From JAWCQZ01 sp964486625 (GTDB lineage Archaea; Halobacteriota; Syntropharchaeia; JACQPP01), in contig CAZANW010000003.1 in assembly GCA_964486625.1 (NCBI GenBank), positions 1 through 51,777 on the forward strand: a DNA stretch of 51,777 nucleotides, in the 5' to 3' direction. Position 1 is the stretch's first letter. Each line of letters starts with the position of its first letter. Positions 40,700 to 48,810 of the stretch are shown here, piece after piece. The notes below the pieces were generated by a model. It was not told the origin of the DNA, did no database searches, and saw only the letters and a program-made list of their open reading frames with translations. The position numbers and the translations under genes were made by a program.

Positions 40700-40800
40700 A
40701 TCCGAAACAAATCCAAATCTCAAAATCCAAAATTCAAAGCATCCGTTTTGGATTTTGAATTTTATGCTTTGAATTTGTTTAGGATTTAGTGCTTCGTGCT
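40681..40800. repeat. AT-rich palindromic repeat element
   Basis: A 120-base AT-rich tract built on AAATCCAAAA-like units. The arm AAAATCCAAAATTCAAAGCAT (40722-40742) is reversed at 40764-40787 (ATGCTTTGAATT...AGGATTT), giving a long imperfect hairpin. Composition is far from the GC-rich surroundings. Similar AAATCCGAAATCC-type repeats are widespread in some bacterial genomes; here it lies between converging sua5 and FNR genes and may also act as a terminator. Confidence 0.75.
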
Positions 40801-40807
40801 TCGGATC

Positions 40808-41845
40808 TCACTTCTTCCCCGCCTTCTCCGGCGCTAGGTTGCTCGAGTGGCCGGGGAAGACGCTCATCTCGGGGTGGACGTAGTGGGCGGCGTTGTTCAC
40901 CGCGGTGCACGCCTCCCCGAAGCCGGTGACGATGAGTTTCACCTTGCCCGGGTAGGTGGTGACGTCGCCCGCGGCATAGACCCCCGGGAGGTTGGTCTCC
41001 ATCTTCGAGTTCACCACGATGGAGTCCGCCTCCATCTTCAGGCCCCAGGTGGTGATGGGCCCGAGGTTGGAGTGGAACCCCAGGCAGGCCACCACGCAGT
41101 CCACGTCGAGGGTCTCCTCGGCCTTGGTCTGGTTGTTGAAGACGACCGCCTTCCGGACCCGGCTGTCCCCCTGGATGGACTTCAGTTCGTACCAGAGTTT
41201 CACGGTCATGCCCGAGGACATGAGTTGCCTCACCGTGTCCTCGTGGGCCCGGAACTTGTCCCGGCGGTGGATGAGGGTGACCGACTTCGCCACCGGCTTG
41301 AGCATCATGGCCCAGTCGCACGCCGAGTCGCCGCCGCCGACCATCAGGACCCGCTGGTTCCGGAAGTCGTCGAGGCGCTGGACGATGTAGGAGAGCCCCT
41401 TCCCCTCCCACACCTTGAGTTCGGGCGCGTCGTAGCGGCGGGGCGTGAACATGCCGATGCCCGCGGAGATGATGACCGCGCGGGTGAGCCGCTTCGCCTG
41501 GTCGGTCCCGACCTCGATGGCCTTGCCTCCGTCCACGCGCTTCAGGGTCTCGACCTTCTCGTTCAGGCAAATCTCGGGCTCGAACTGCATCACCTGGGCC
41601 ACCAGGTTCCGGACGAGGTCCTTGCCGAACACCTTGGGGAAGCCCGCCACGTCGTAGATGTATTTCTCCGGGTAGAGGGCCGCCACCTGGCCCCCGAGTT
41701 GCGGCAAACTGTCGATGATGCGGACCTTCAGGCCCCGGAAGCCCCCGTAGTAGGCGGCGAAAATGCCCGCGGGGCCCGCGCCGATGACCGTGACGTCCGC
41801 GGTGTGGTTGTTGCCGGCACCCGGTTCCGGCACGGGAGGGGGCAT
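40808..41845 (-). CDS. ferredoxin/flavodoxin-NADP+ reductase (thioredoxin-reductase-like, type 2)
   Basis: A 345-residue FAD/NAD(P) protein of the YumC/TrxR-like reductase type: GAGPAGIFAAYYGGF FAD loop (23-37), GGGDSACDWAMML NADP loop, ADSIVVNSKMETNLPGVYAAGDVTTYPGK FAD-binding C-terminal motif. The CxxC of true thioredoxin reductases is absent, which favours ferredoxin-NADP reductase. The ATG is 27 bases from CTTAAG at 41869-41874. Confidence 0.9.
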   Translation of the reverse strand: MPPPVPEPGAGNNHTADVTVIGAGPAGIFAAYYGGFRGLKVRIIDSLPQLGGQVAALYPEKYIYDVAGFPKVFGKDLVRNLVAQVMQFEPEICLNEKVETLKRVDGGKAIEVGTDQAKRLTRAVIISAGIGMFTPRRYDAPELKVWEGKGLSYIVQRLDDFRNQRVLMVGGGDSACDWAMMLKPVAKSVTLIHRRDKFRAHEDTVRQLMSSGMTVKLWYELKSIQGDSRVRKAVVFNNQTKAEETLDVDCVVACLGFHSNLGPITTWGLKMEADSIVVNSKMETNLPGVYAAGDVTTYPGKVKLIVTGFGEACTAVNNAAHYVHPEMSVFPGHSSNLAPEKAGKK

Positions 41846-41868
41846 CCCGAACCTGCTTGACGGGAGGT

Positions 41869-41874
41869 CTTAAG
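41869..41874. promoter_or_regulatory. single palindromic CTTAAG serving two divergent genes
   Basis: CTTAAG is centred about 26.5 bases from the FNR ATG (minus, 41845) and about 28.5 from the SDR ATG (plus, 41900). No other TATA candidate lies in the 54-base gap. Confidence 0.6.
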
Positions 41875-41899
41875 CGTTTTCTGCCGAGAATCACCGCCC

Positions 41900-42658
41900 A
41901 TGGTGCAGGACCTCCGGGGGCGCGTCGCGCTGGTCACCGGCGGCTCCCGCGGCATCGGGCGCGCGGTGTGCGAGGCCCTCGTCCGGGACGGGGCCCGGGT
42001 TGCGGTGAACTACCGCACCTCGGAGCGGGAGGCCCGCGCCCTGGTCCGGCGCCTCGGGCCCCGCGTCGGGGCGTTCCGGGCCGACGTCTCCTCGCGCCGG
42101 GAGGCGGAGGCGATGGTCTCGGCCGTCCAGCGCAAATGGGGCCGGCTCGACATCCTGGTGAACGCGGCCTCCTACTCCTCGCCCCGCGGGTGGAAGGCGC
42201 GCCTGGAGGACCTCGACCCCGGGGAGTTCATGCGGACCCTCGAAGTGGACCTGATGGGCACCCTCCTCTGCTGCCGGGCCGTGGCGCCATTCATGCGCCG
42301 CCGGAACTACGGGAAAATCGTCAACTTCGCCTCGGCGGCGGCCATCGCGGGGGACCCGACGACCCTCCTCTACGCCGGGGCGAAAATGGGCATCGTGGGG
42401 CTCACCCGGGCCCTCGCGCGGGAGCTCGCGCCCGCCATCCGGGTGAACGCCGTGGCCCCCGGCTCCATCCGGACGGGCTGGCTGGAAGAGTGGAAACTGA
42501 CGGCGCGTGACCGGGCCGGATTGCTCCGCGAGATTCCCCTGCGCCGCATCGGGTCTCCGGAGGAGGTGGCTGATGTGGTCCGGTTCCTCGCCGGGCCAAG
42601 GTCCGACTTCGTCACCGGGCAGACGTGGGTCGTGGACGGCGGGGTCACGGCGCTGTGA
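41900..42658 (+). CDS. short-chain dehydrogenase/reductase (FabG-like)
   Basis: A 252-residue classical SDR: TGGSRGIG (14-21), NAAS (instead of NAG) near 90, Ser in FASAAA, catalytic YAGAK, and PGSIRTGW. It resembles 3-oxoacyl-ACP reductases; archaea lack ordinary fatty acid synthesis, so the substrate is open. It overlaps queC by four bases. Confidence 0.85.
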   Translation: MVQDLRGRVALVTGGSRGIGRAVCEALVRDGARVAVNYRTSEREARALVRRLGPRVGAFRADVSSRREAEAMVSAVQRKWGRLDILVNAASYSSPRGWKARLEDLDPGEFMRTLEVDLMGTLLCCRAVAPFMRRRNYGKIVNFASAAAIAGDPTTLLYAGAKMGIVGLTRALARELAPAIRVNAVAPGSIRTGWLEEWKLTARDRAGLLREIPLRRIGSPEEVADVVRFLAGPRSDFVTGQTWVVDGGVTAL

Positions 42659-43344
42659 GGCGGAGCGGGAGGGGCATCGTTCTCCTTTCGGGGGGCATGG
42701 ACTCCGCCGTGGTCCTCTGGTGGGCCAGGCGGCGCTTCCGGGAGGTCCGCGCCCTCACGTTCCACGTCGCATACCGCGCCGGGCCGGAGCGCAGGGCGGC
42801 GCGGCTCATCGCCCGCGCTGCGGGGGCGCGCCTCGACGAAATCGCGGTCCCGTTCCTCCACGAGAACCACGACCCGGACAGGCCCCGCGGATACATCCCC
42901 TCCCGGAACCTCGTCTTCTACTCCATCGCCCTCTCCCGGGCCGAGGCCTCCGGGGCCGGGGCCGTCGTCGGGGGCCACACGCGGGGCGACGCGGCGCGGT
43001 TCCGGGACGCGGGCCGCCCCTTCTTCCGGGGCCTGGAGTCCCTGGCGGCGTCGGGGGGCTACCCGCGGGTCCGCGTCCTCACCCCCCTGGCGCGGCTCGA
43101 CAAGGCGGGCGTCGTCCGGCTGGGCCTCCGCCTCGGGGTTCCCCTGCATCTCACTTGGTCGTGCTACGGCCGGGGCCCGCGCCCCTGCGGCCGGTGCCCG
43201 GCGTGTCGGGAGCGGGAGGCGGCGTTCGCGAAGTGCGGGGTCGCCGACCCCGGGCGAAGTCGTCCGTTGCTAGGGCCCGAGCGACCCTTCGACTTTTCAG
43301 GCCGCCGCATCGCGAAGCGAGGCGGCGGGGGGCACCGGAGGTGA
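42655..43344 (+). CDS. queC: 7-cyano-7-deazaguanine synthase-like PP-loop protein (QueC)
   Basis: A 229-residue PP-loop ATPase: LLSGGMDSAVVLWW (10-23), and a zinc site SCYGRGPRPCGRCPACRER near 175-193. QueC makes preQ0, precursor of archaeosine in tRNA. The GTG start overlaps the SDR stop (GTGA). The tail after the zinc site is longer than usual and may be non-native. Confidence 0.85.
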   Translation: MRRSGRGIVLLSGGMDSAVVLWWARRRFREVRALTFHVAYRAGPERRAARLIARAAGARLDEIAVPFLHENHDPDRPRGYIPSRNLVFYSIALSRAEASGAGAVVGGHTRGDAARFRDAGRPFFRGLESLAASGGYPRVRVLTPLARLDKAGVVRLGLRLGVPLHLTWSCYGRGPRPCGRCPACREREAAFAKCGVADPGRSRPLLGPERPFDFSGRRIAKRGGGGHRR

Positions 43345-43363
43345 CCCGTCCGCCGCAGGCAAA

Positions 43364-43543
43364 TCAGATGACCCGCACCTTCTCCTGGGCGTAGCCGTCC
43401 AACTTCCCGCGGTAGGTCTTCAGCAGGCGGGTCAGGGTCTCCGGGGAAATCATCCCCGTGCCCGCCATCTCGGCGGCCAGGGCGGGGAGGTCGGAACGGC
43501 TCCGGATAAGGCGGTCCCGCAGGCTGCCATTCGGCTCCCCCAT
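43364..43543 (-). CDS. small helical protein, unknown
   Basis: A 59-residue helical protein (LPALAAEMAG..SPETLTRLLKTYRGKLDGYAQEK). The ATG at 43543 is 26 bases after a TATCC-type box (43566-43573); an in-frame TTG four codons upstream is less likely. No family is recognised. Confidence 0.5.
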   Translation of the reverse strand: MGEPNGSLRDRLIRSRSDLPALAAEMAGTGMISPETLTRLLKTYRGKLDGYAQEKVRVI

Positions 43544-43594
43544 CCGGAAAAACAACTCAGTTTTGGATATGAGCGTTCCGTGCGTAAAATCAGG

Positions 43595-43643
43595 TTGCCG
43601 GGTCGCAGCCTACGGAACTTACGGCCGGCAGTGGGCCCGGCAA
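43595..43643. other. inverted repeat, possible structured RNA or terminator
   Basis: TTGCCGGG (43595-43602) pairs perfectly with CCCGGCAA (43636-43643), enclosing 33 bases. It lies in the 153-base gap between the small helical gene and the aglB stop. The gap otherwise shows no coding signal. Confidence 0.35.
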
Positions 43644-43696
43644 AGTGGAACAAAATCAAGAGGCGCCGTCTCGGGGATGGAGGGCCGGCCTCGGCC

Positions 43697-46600
43697 TCAG
43701 GCCCCCGGCCCGGTCAGGTCAATCCGCTTGACCGTCCCGTAGGTCACCTCGTCGTCGGTCAGCCGGAAGGTCTGGGACTGGCCGCGGGAGGTGATGAGGG
43801 TGTAGGGGCCCGTGGCGACCACCGCGTAGCGCGTCTTGCCGTTCGCCGGCGCGCCGGGGTCGGGGGGCTCCGTGGAGTAGGGGACCGTCAGGGAGAAGGT
43901 CCCGTCGGGGCCCGCCGTCGCGGACTGGACGTAGGTGAAGGCTCGGCCGGCGTTGGTCTGGAGGGGCAGGCTGACCCGGAGCTGGGTCCCCGGCGCGGCG
44001 CTGCCGGTGACGTTGGCCCCCCGGAGATACTCGTAGGTGACGAGGAACGGGATGCTGGTGGGGGAGGTCCCGTTGGCGCACTGCTTGGGGTCGCTGACGA
44101 CGGGCATCCCAAAGGGCGAGAGTTGGCCGACGAGGGAGCGGCCGTCCCCGCCCACGCAGCGGTAAACCATGGGGCTCCTGGACTCGTAGACGAGCCGGTA
44201 GCGCTGGAGGGCGGGAATCGCCACCCGGACGCTGCCCTGGCCCGCGGCCTCGGAGTCGGCAATCCACTCGTAGGACGCCTCCGAGCCGTCGAGGAAGTGG
44301 AGGCGGGCCTCCATGGTCCGGGCGTAGTCCGCGCTCCCCAGGGCGTTGAAGTCGGTGATGCAGAGGGCGGGGGCCTGGGGGACCCCCCGGTTGCAGAGGG
44401 ACTGGAGGTTGCTCCGGTATCGCTCGAACAGGCGGCTCCAGGAGCCGCACTCCTGGATTCCCAGGTTGTTCTGGACGCAGGCGATGAACCACCTCTCCTG
44501 GATGTAGGTGGTGTTCCCCGCGGTGGCCCACGTGAGGACCGCGCCGAACTTCCCGGTGGCCTGGGGCCAGTCCGAGATGACGTAGCGGGTCCCGAAGGCG
44601 TCCGCGATGCGGTTCGCCAGGCTCTCGCTGTCGGTGGAGAGGAAGGGCGCGGCTCCGGGGGTCACGCCCGGGTCGGAGGCCTGGGAGCCCCCCGGGCGGC
44701 ACTGGAACGGGTCCCGCTCGGGGCAGGGGAGGAGGCCGATGCCCCCCTGGAAGGGGTTGGCGTTGGGGATGCGGCGGGCGAAGTAGGTGATGACGTGGCC
44801 GTAGTCCCACCACGACATCACGCCGTAGGGGCCGTCGTAGTCATACCAGGTGGTCCCGTTCGACTTCTTCGGATAGGGGAAGGGGCCCTCGTGGGGGCGG
44901 CTGTAGATGTCCGAGAAGTTGAGCCCGGGCCCCTGGGGGTCGGGGGTGTTGTTCCGCATCCAGGTGAGGGTGTCGTACCACTCCAGGTAGTCGCCCCCGC
45001 TGCCCGGGCCGCCCTGGGCGGAGAGGAGGGTGTAGTCCACCATGCTCGTCGTGCCGGGAACGGCGTCGGCCACGAAGATGGCGAGGAAGAGGACGGCGGG
45101 CACCAGGGCGCTGATGACCACCGGGCTCGCCGAGCGGGAGAGGAAGGAGGAGATGTCCGAGGGGCGGGCCACCTCCCGGGGGAGCCGCTCGCGGAGCCGC
45201 CGCAGGCCCGCGGCGTCCGTGAGTTCGACGAAGAAGTAGGCGGCGACCACGGCCACGGAGGCCACCGAGTAGTAGGAGAAGCGGTTCTGGGCCCAGGTGA
45301 TTTGAATCAGGAAGTAGGCCCAGAACACGAGGAAGAGGAGGCCCGGGCGGTACCCGGCACCCTCGCCCTTTTTGATGAAGCCCCGGTAGATGACACGATA
45401 GCCGATGAGGGTGAAGAGACCGAGGTAGAGGAACCCCACGTGGAGCGGGCCGCCCTCGAGGCCCAGGAACTGGTTCCAGTTGGGCCCCGATGCCTCGGCG
45501 ACGGTGGAAGCCCCGCCCTGGGGGGGCGTGAAGATGGACAGGGCGCCGGTGATGCCATTGGCCAGGTTCGGGGTGGCGGCGAACAGCAGGAGGAGCCCCG
45601 CGGCGGGCAGAACGAGGAGAAGGAATGGGAAGAGAAAGCGGGGGAGGTTCCACCGCCGGAAGAGGTGGACCAGGAATCCCAGCAGGAGGGAGAACGCCAG
45701 GAAAGCGGAGAGGATGAAGGGGGCGAAGGGGGTGTAGGTCTTGAAGTCGGGGGAGACGATGAGGTCCCACTGGGTCGCCGGGAGGAGCATCAGGATGGGA
45801 AGGAGCAGGGTCCCCGCGGTCACGAGAATCGGCCCGTCGGGGTTCCCCCCCCGGAGGAACTCCAGCAGCACATGGACCACCAGGAAGAGGCCGATGGGGA
45901 CGAGGAGCATCGTGCCCCCGGGCCAGTTCAGCAGGTAGAGGCCGTAGGCCAGGCCCGACCCGACGAGCGGGAGGGCCGCCGGCCGGAGGGCCCGCCACTC
46001 GCGCCGGACCACGTGGCCGAAGGTGAGATTCCGGCCGAGGTCGAGGGCCCGGATGTAGAGCGCCACGGCCAGGAGCATGTAGAAGACCTCGGCCACGTGG
46101 TGGTCGGTGAACCCGAGGAGGGAGCGGGAGAAGAACTGGCCCGGGAGGGTGGCGAGGATGGCCGCCGCCAGGAGGCCGGTGCGGCGGTCGAAGGAGTAGC
46201 GGGCGATGAGGTAGACGGGGATGAGGGTGAGGCCCCCCATGACCGCGGGGAAGAGGGCCGCAATCGTGTCCACGGTCGGGGAGGAGGGGTTGCCGAGGCC
46301 CGCCAGGAGGGAGACCGTGACGATGCTCAGGGTCCAGGCGGGCCCGTAGTGGATGCCGCCGCCGTAGGGGAAGAGCGTGAAGGGGTCGAAGAACGCGCGG
46401 ACCGGGAAGTTCCGGAGGGTGAGCTCGACCTGGCGCATCTGCATGACGGCGTCGTCGGCGGCGAACTTGCAGCACCGGCCGTCGGGGAAGAGTTCGCTGT
46501 TCCACGGAATCACGGCCCGGTTGTAGATGGCGAAGACCACGAGGCCCGCGAGGAGGGCGCCGCAGACGAGGGCGGGGAGGAGGCGCCCAGAGAATTCTCT

Positions 46601-46720
46601 TCCCGGCTTGGACTCTTGCTTCTTTTTGAATTTAAACCGAATCTCGGATTTAGAGGCTCGTTCTTCTTTTAGCGGCCGGTCGAGCGGCACCCCTCCAGTT
46701 TGGGATTTTTGACCGGCCAT
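43697..46720 (-). CDS. aglB: archaeal oligosaccharyltransferase catalytic subunit
   Basis: A 1007-residue STT3/AglB protein that transfers lipid-linked glycan to Asn in N-x-S/T. It has an acidic motif AADDAVMQMRQVE (~88), a second metal site SLLGFTDHHVAE, about 13 membrane segments (to ~560), and the WWDYG catalytic motif near residue 634. A long beta-rich C-terminal region follows. The ATG at 46720 is preferred over the open frame 45 codons upstream. Residues ~22-32 (KSEIRFKFKKK) come from an AT-rich repeat. It faces a glycosyltransferase. Confidence 0.95.
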   Translation of the reverse strand: MAGQKSQTGGVPLDRPLKEERASKSEIRFKFKKKQESKPGREFSGRLLPALVCGALLAGLVVFAIYNRAVIPWNSELFPDGRCCKFAADDAVMQMRQVELTLRNFPVRAFFDPFTLFPYGGGIHYGPAWTLSIVTVSLLAGLGNPSSPTVDTIAALFPAVMGGLTLIPVYLIARYSFDRRTGLLAAAILATLPGQFFSRSLLGFTDHHVAEVFYMLLAVALYIRALDLGRNLTFGHVVRREWRALRPAALPLVGSGLAYGLYLLNWPGGTMLLVPIGLFLVVHVLLEFLRGGNPDGPILVTAGTLLLPILMLLPATQWDLIVSPDFKTYTPFAPFILSAFLAFSLLLGFLVHLFRRWNLPRFLFPFLLLVLPAAGLLLLFAATPNLANGITGALSIFTPPQGGASTVAEASGPNWNQFLGLEGGPLHVGFLYLGLFTLIGYRVIYRGFIKKGEGAGYRPGLLFLVFWAYFLIQITWAQNRFSYYSVASVAVVAAYFFVELTDAAGLRRLRERLPREVARPSDISSFLSRSASPVVISALVPAVLFLAIFVADAVPGTTSMVDYTLLSAQGGPGSGGDYLEWYDTLTWMRNNTPDPQGPGLNFSDIYSRPHEGPFPYPKKSNGTTWYDYDGPYGVMSWWDYGHVITYFARRIPNANPFQGGIGLLPCPERDPFQCRPGGSQASDPGVTPGAAPFLSTDSESLANRIADAFGTRYVISDWPQATGKFGAVLTWATAGNTTYIQERWFIACVQNNLGIQECGSWSRLFERYRSNLQSLCNRGVPQAPALCITDFNALGSADYARTMEARLHFLDGSEASYEWIADSEAAGQGSVRVAIPALQRYRLVYESRSPMVYRCVGGDGRSLVGQLSPFGMPVVSDPKQCANGTSPTSIPFLVTYEYLRGANVTGSAAPGTQLRVSLPLQTNAGRAFTYVQSATAGPDGTFSLTVPYSTEPPDPGAPANGKTRYAVVATGPYTLITSRGQSQTFRLTDDEVTYGTVKRIDLTGPGA
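46622..46652. repeat. AT-rich repeat exapted in aglB
   Basis: An AT-rich stretch, on the coding strand TAAATCCGAGATTCGG then AAATTCAAAAAG, resembling units of the element at 40681. It encodes a Lys/Phe-rich insert in the cytosolic N-terminus of AglB without breaking the frame. Confidence 0.5.
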
Positions 46721-46808
46721 TCTGGGTGGAAAAGTGGGGGTCCGGAGAAGAACTTTCTCCCGTGAAAACGCGGAAAAAGTAGATGGGAACCCCCTCCTCC
46801 GGTCTGCG

Positions 46809-47924
46809 ATGAGGCTTGCCGTCTTCGGCCCCGGGGCCACATTTCTGTCGGGCATCTCCTACTACACCGCGCGGCTGGCGGCGGCCCTGTCGGAGCGGCA
46901 CGAGGTCACGGTGGTCCTGTTCCGAAGGATGCTCCCCACGTTCTTCTTCCCCGGCCGGGGGCGGGTCGGGGCTCCGCTGGCGGACCTCGACTACGGCCGG
47001 GCCAGGAGGGTCGAGGTGGACTGGCACAACCCGGGGACGTGGTGGGCGGCCCACCGGGCGGTGAAGGACGCGGACGTCTGGATTCTCCCGTGGTGGACCG
47101 CCTCGGTGTTCCACGTCTATCTCGCCCTCGACCTCTTCCGCCGCAAACCCCGGCTGGCCGTCGAGTTCCACGAGGTTCTCGACCCCCTGGAGGCCCGCAA
47201 CCCCGGCCTGCGGCTCTACACGCGGCTCGCCTCCGCCCTCCTCCTGCGGCGGGCCGCGGCCGCGGTGGTCCACTCCGCGGCCGACCGCGACTCGGTGGCC
47301 CGCCGGTTCTCCATCCGGGCCGAGGTGGTCCCCCACGGGCTCTACGGCTATCCCCGGGTCCCCCGCGAGGAGGCGCGGCGGAGCCTCTCCATCCGCGAGC
47401 CCCGCGTCCTCCTCTACTTCGGCATCGTCCGGAATTACAAGGGGCTGCCGGTGCTGCTGGACGCCTTCGACCGGCTCCCGGAGGACCTGGCCCGGGAGAC
47501 GCGGCTCCTGCTGGTGGGTGAGCCCTGGGACGACGAGGCGGCCCTGCGGGCGCGCATCGAGGCGTCCCCGCGCCGCGACCGCATCACCTGGGTGGACCGC
47601 TACGTTTCCGACGGCGAGGTCCCCCTCTTCTTCGGCGCGGCCGACCTCGTGGCCCTGCCCTACCTGCGGGCCTCCCAGAGCGGCGTGGCCCACATCGCCA
47701 TGGCCCAGGGGCTGCCGCTCGTCCTGAGCCGGGTCGGGGGCCTCGGGGCCCTGGAGACCTACCCGGGAACGACGCTGGTCGAGCCCGGGGACGCGGCGGC
47801 CCTCTCGGCGGCCGTGGAGAATGGACTGCGGGCCGGGCCCCGGACCCACCCGCCCCCGCCCCTGGGGTTCGCCGAGACGGCGCGGAGATACGGGGAGGTC
47901 CTGGCCCGGGCCAGCAGGTCTTAA
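46809..47924 (+). CDS. GT4-type glycosyltransferase
   Basis: A 371-residue GT-B protein: N-terminal GPGATFLSGISYYTARLAAAL, acceptor-domain VVHSAADRDSVARRF, donor-domain VVPHGLYGY, LYFGIVRNYKGLPVLLDAF, and DLVALPYLRASQSGVAHIAMAQGLPLVLS. It lacks the EX7E of classical GT4 (SQSGVAHIAMAQG instead). The ATG is about 29 bases after GGAAAAAGT. It probably builds the glycan transferred by AglB. Confidence 0.85.
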   Translation: MRLAVFGPGATFLSGISYYTARLAAALSERHEVTVVLFRRMLPTFFFPGRGRVGAPLADLDYGRARRVEVDWHNPGTWWAAHRAVKDADVWILPWWTASVFHVYLALDLFRRKPRLAVEFHEVLDPLEARNPGLRLYTRLASALLLRRAAAAVVHSAADRDSVARRFSIRAEVVPHGLYGYPRVPREEARRSLSIREPRVLLYFGIVRNYKGLPVLLDAFDRLPEDLARETRLLLVGEPWDDEAALRARIEASPRRDRITWVDRYVSDGEVPLFFGAADLVALPYLRASQSGVAHIAMAQGLPLVLSRVGGLGALETYPGTTLVEPGDAAALSAAVENGLRAGPRTHPPPPLGFAETARRYGEVLARASRS

Positions 47925-47950
47925 ATCGGCGCGCCACCCAGGCGAATCGT

Positions 47951-48808
47951 ATGCAGCAACAGCAACGGGAGAAGATTTTCCTCGCCTATCCGGCCCTGGA
48001 GGAGTCCTTCGCCCGGGCCCTCGGGCGCCAGCTCCAGTCGGCCGGGTTCGACGTCCTCTTCGACCCGTGGGACGACCGGGGCGTCGAGGCGGTCCCGAAG
48101 GAACTGGAGGACGCCCTCTCCGGGTGCAGCCAGTTCCTCTACGTCCTCTCCCCGTCGGCGGGCTCCAAGTGGTCCCGGGCGGGATACCAGGCGCTCCTCT
48201 ACAAAAAAATGAAAAACCTGGGGCTCCGCATCGTCCCCCTCATCCGGGGGAACGCCGCGGTGCCGCCGCTCATGGGCCCGCTGCGCCACTTCGACTTCCG
48301 CGGGTTCAACGTCAACGACCCGTCGGCGTTCCGCACCGACAAGGAGGGGCCGTTCAAGGGCCTCATGGAGACCGTTTCCCGCAAGCCGCAGGGGGGCCGG
48401 GGAGACCTCATTCCCCCGGGCATGGCGACCTACGAGTTCACGTTCGCGCCGCGCCAGGGCAAGGTGAGGAACTTCGACGGCACCCTCAACTACGACATGA
48501 TTCTGAGGAACGTCAAGAAGGACCCGCTGAAGAACTTCGCCATCACGGTGCGCTTTCGGGAGCAGGTCCTCGACATGCGCTACGACAAATACCGCTCGTC
48601 GTCCGCGGAACTGGGCACCGGCGAAGGGCTCTCCCGCGACGGGAAGCGGTTCAACTGGATTGTGGAGACCTTCTACGCCGGCGGCGGGTTTCTCGTCTTC
48701 ACCGTCCGGTCGAGGGGGGTGCCCGAGATTGAGCGGCTCTCGACCCGCTTCATCGGGCGCGTGGCGGGGACCAACCGGGTGATTGCGCCCGACCCGCAGG
48801 GGATCTGA
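47951..48808 (+). CDS. TIR-domain protein with unknown C-terminal domain
   Basis: A 285-residue protein. Residues 7-120 form a TIR fold (KIFLAYPALEESFARALGRQL; VLFDPWDD; LEDALSGCSQFLYVLSPSAGSKW; RIVPLIRG). The catalytic Glu of NAD-hydrolysing TIRs, four residues after the Trp (W74), is Gly78 here, so NADase activity is doubtful. Residues ~150-285 (YEFTFAPRQGKVRNFDGTL; FRFN-rich beta strands) match nothing I know. The ATG lies 27 bases after CTTAAATC. It is placed between two glycosyltransferases. Bacterial TIR proteins act in phage defence or signalling. Confidence 0.75.
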   Translation: MQQQQREKIFLAYPALEESFARALGRQLQSAGFDVLFDPWDDRGVEAVPKELEDALSGCSQFLYVLSPSAGSKWSRAGYQALLYKKMKNLGLRIVPLIRGNAAVPPLMGPLRHFDFRGFNVNDPSAFRTDKEGPFKGLMETVSRKPQGGRGDLIPPGMATYEFTFAPRQGKVRNFDGTLNYDMILRNVKKDPLKNFAITVRFREQVLDMRYDKYRSSSAELGTGEGLSRDGKRFNWIVETFYAGGGFLVFTVRSRGVPEIERLSTRFIGRVAGTNRVIAPDPQGI

Positions 48809-48810
48809 CC

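Noticed and set aside
41815..41830. GCACCCGGTTCC copy of the shared upstream element
   Set aside because: Lies within the N-terminal codons of the ferredoxin reductase and not upstream of a TATA box.
43580..46672. 1030-codon plus-strand frame opposite aglB
   Set aside because: Low-complexity Glu/Gly/Val-rich translation with no motif; aglB on the other strand has WWDYG and membrane segments.
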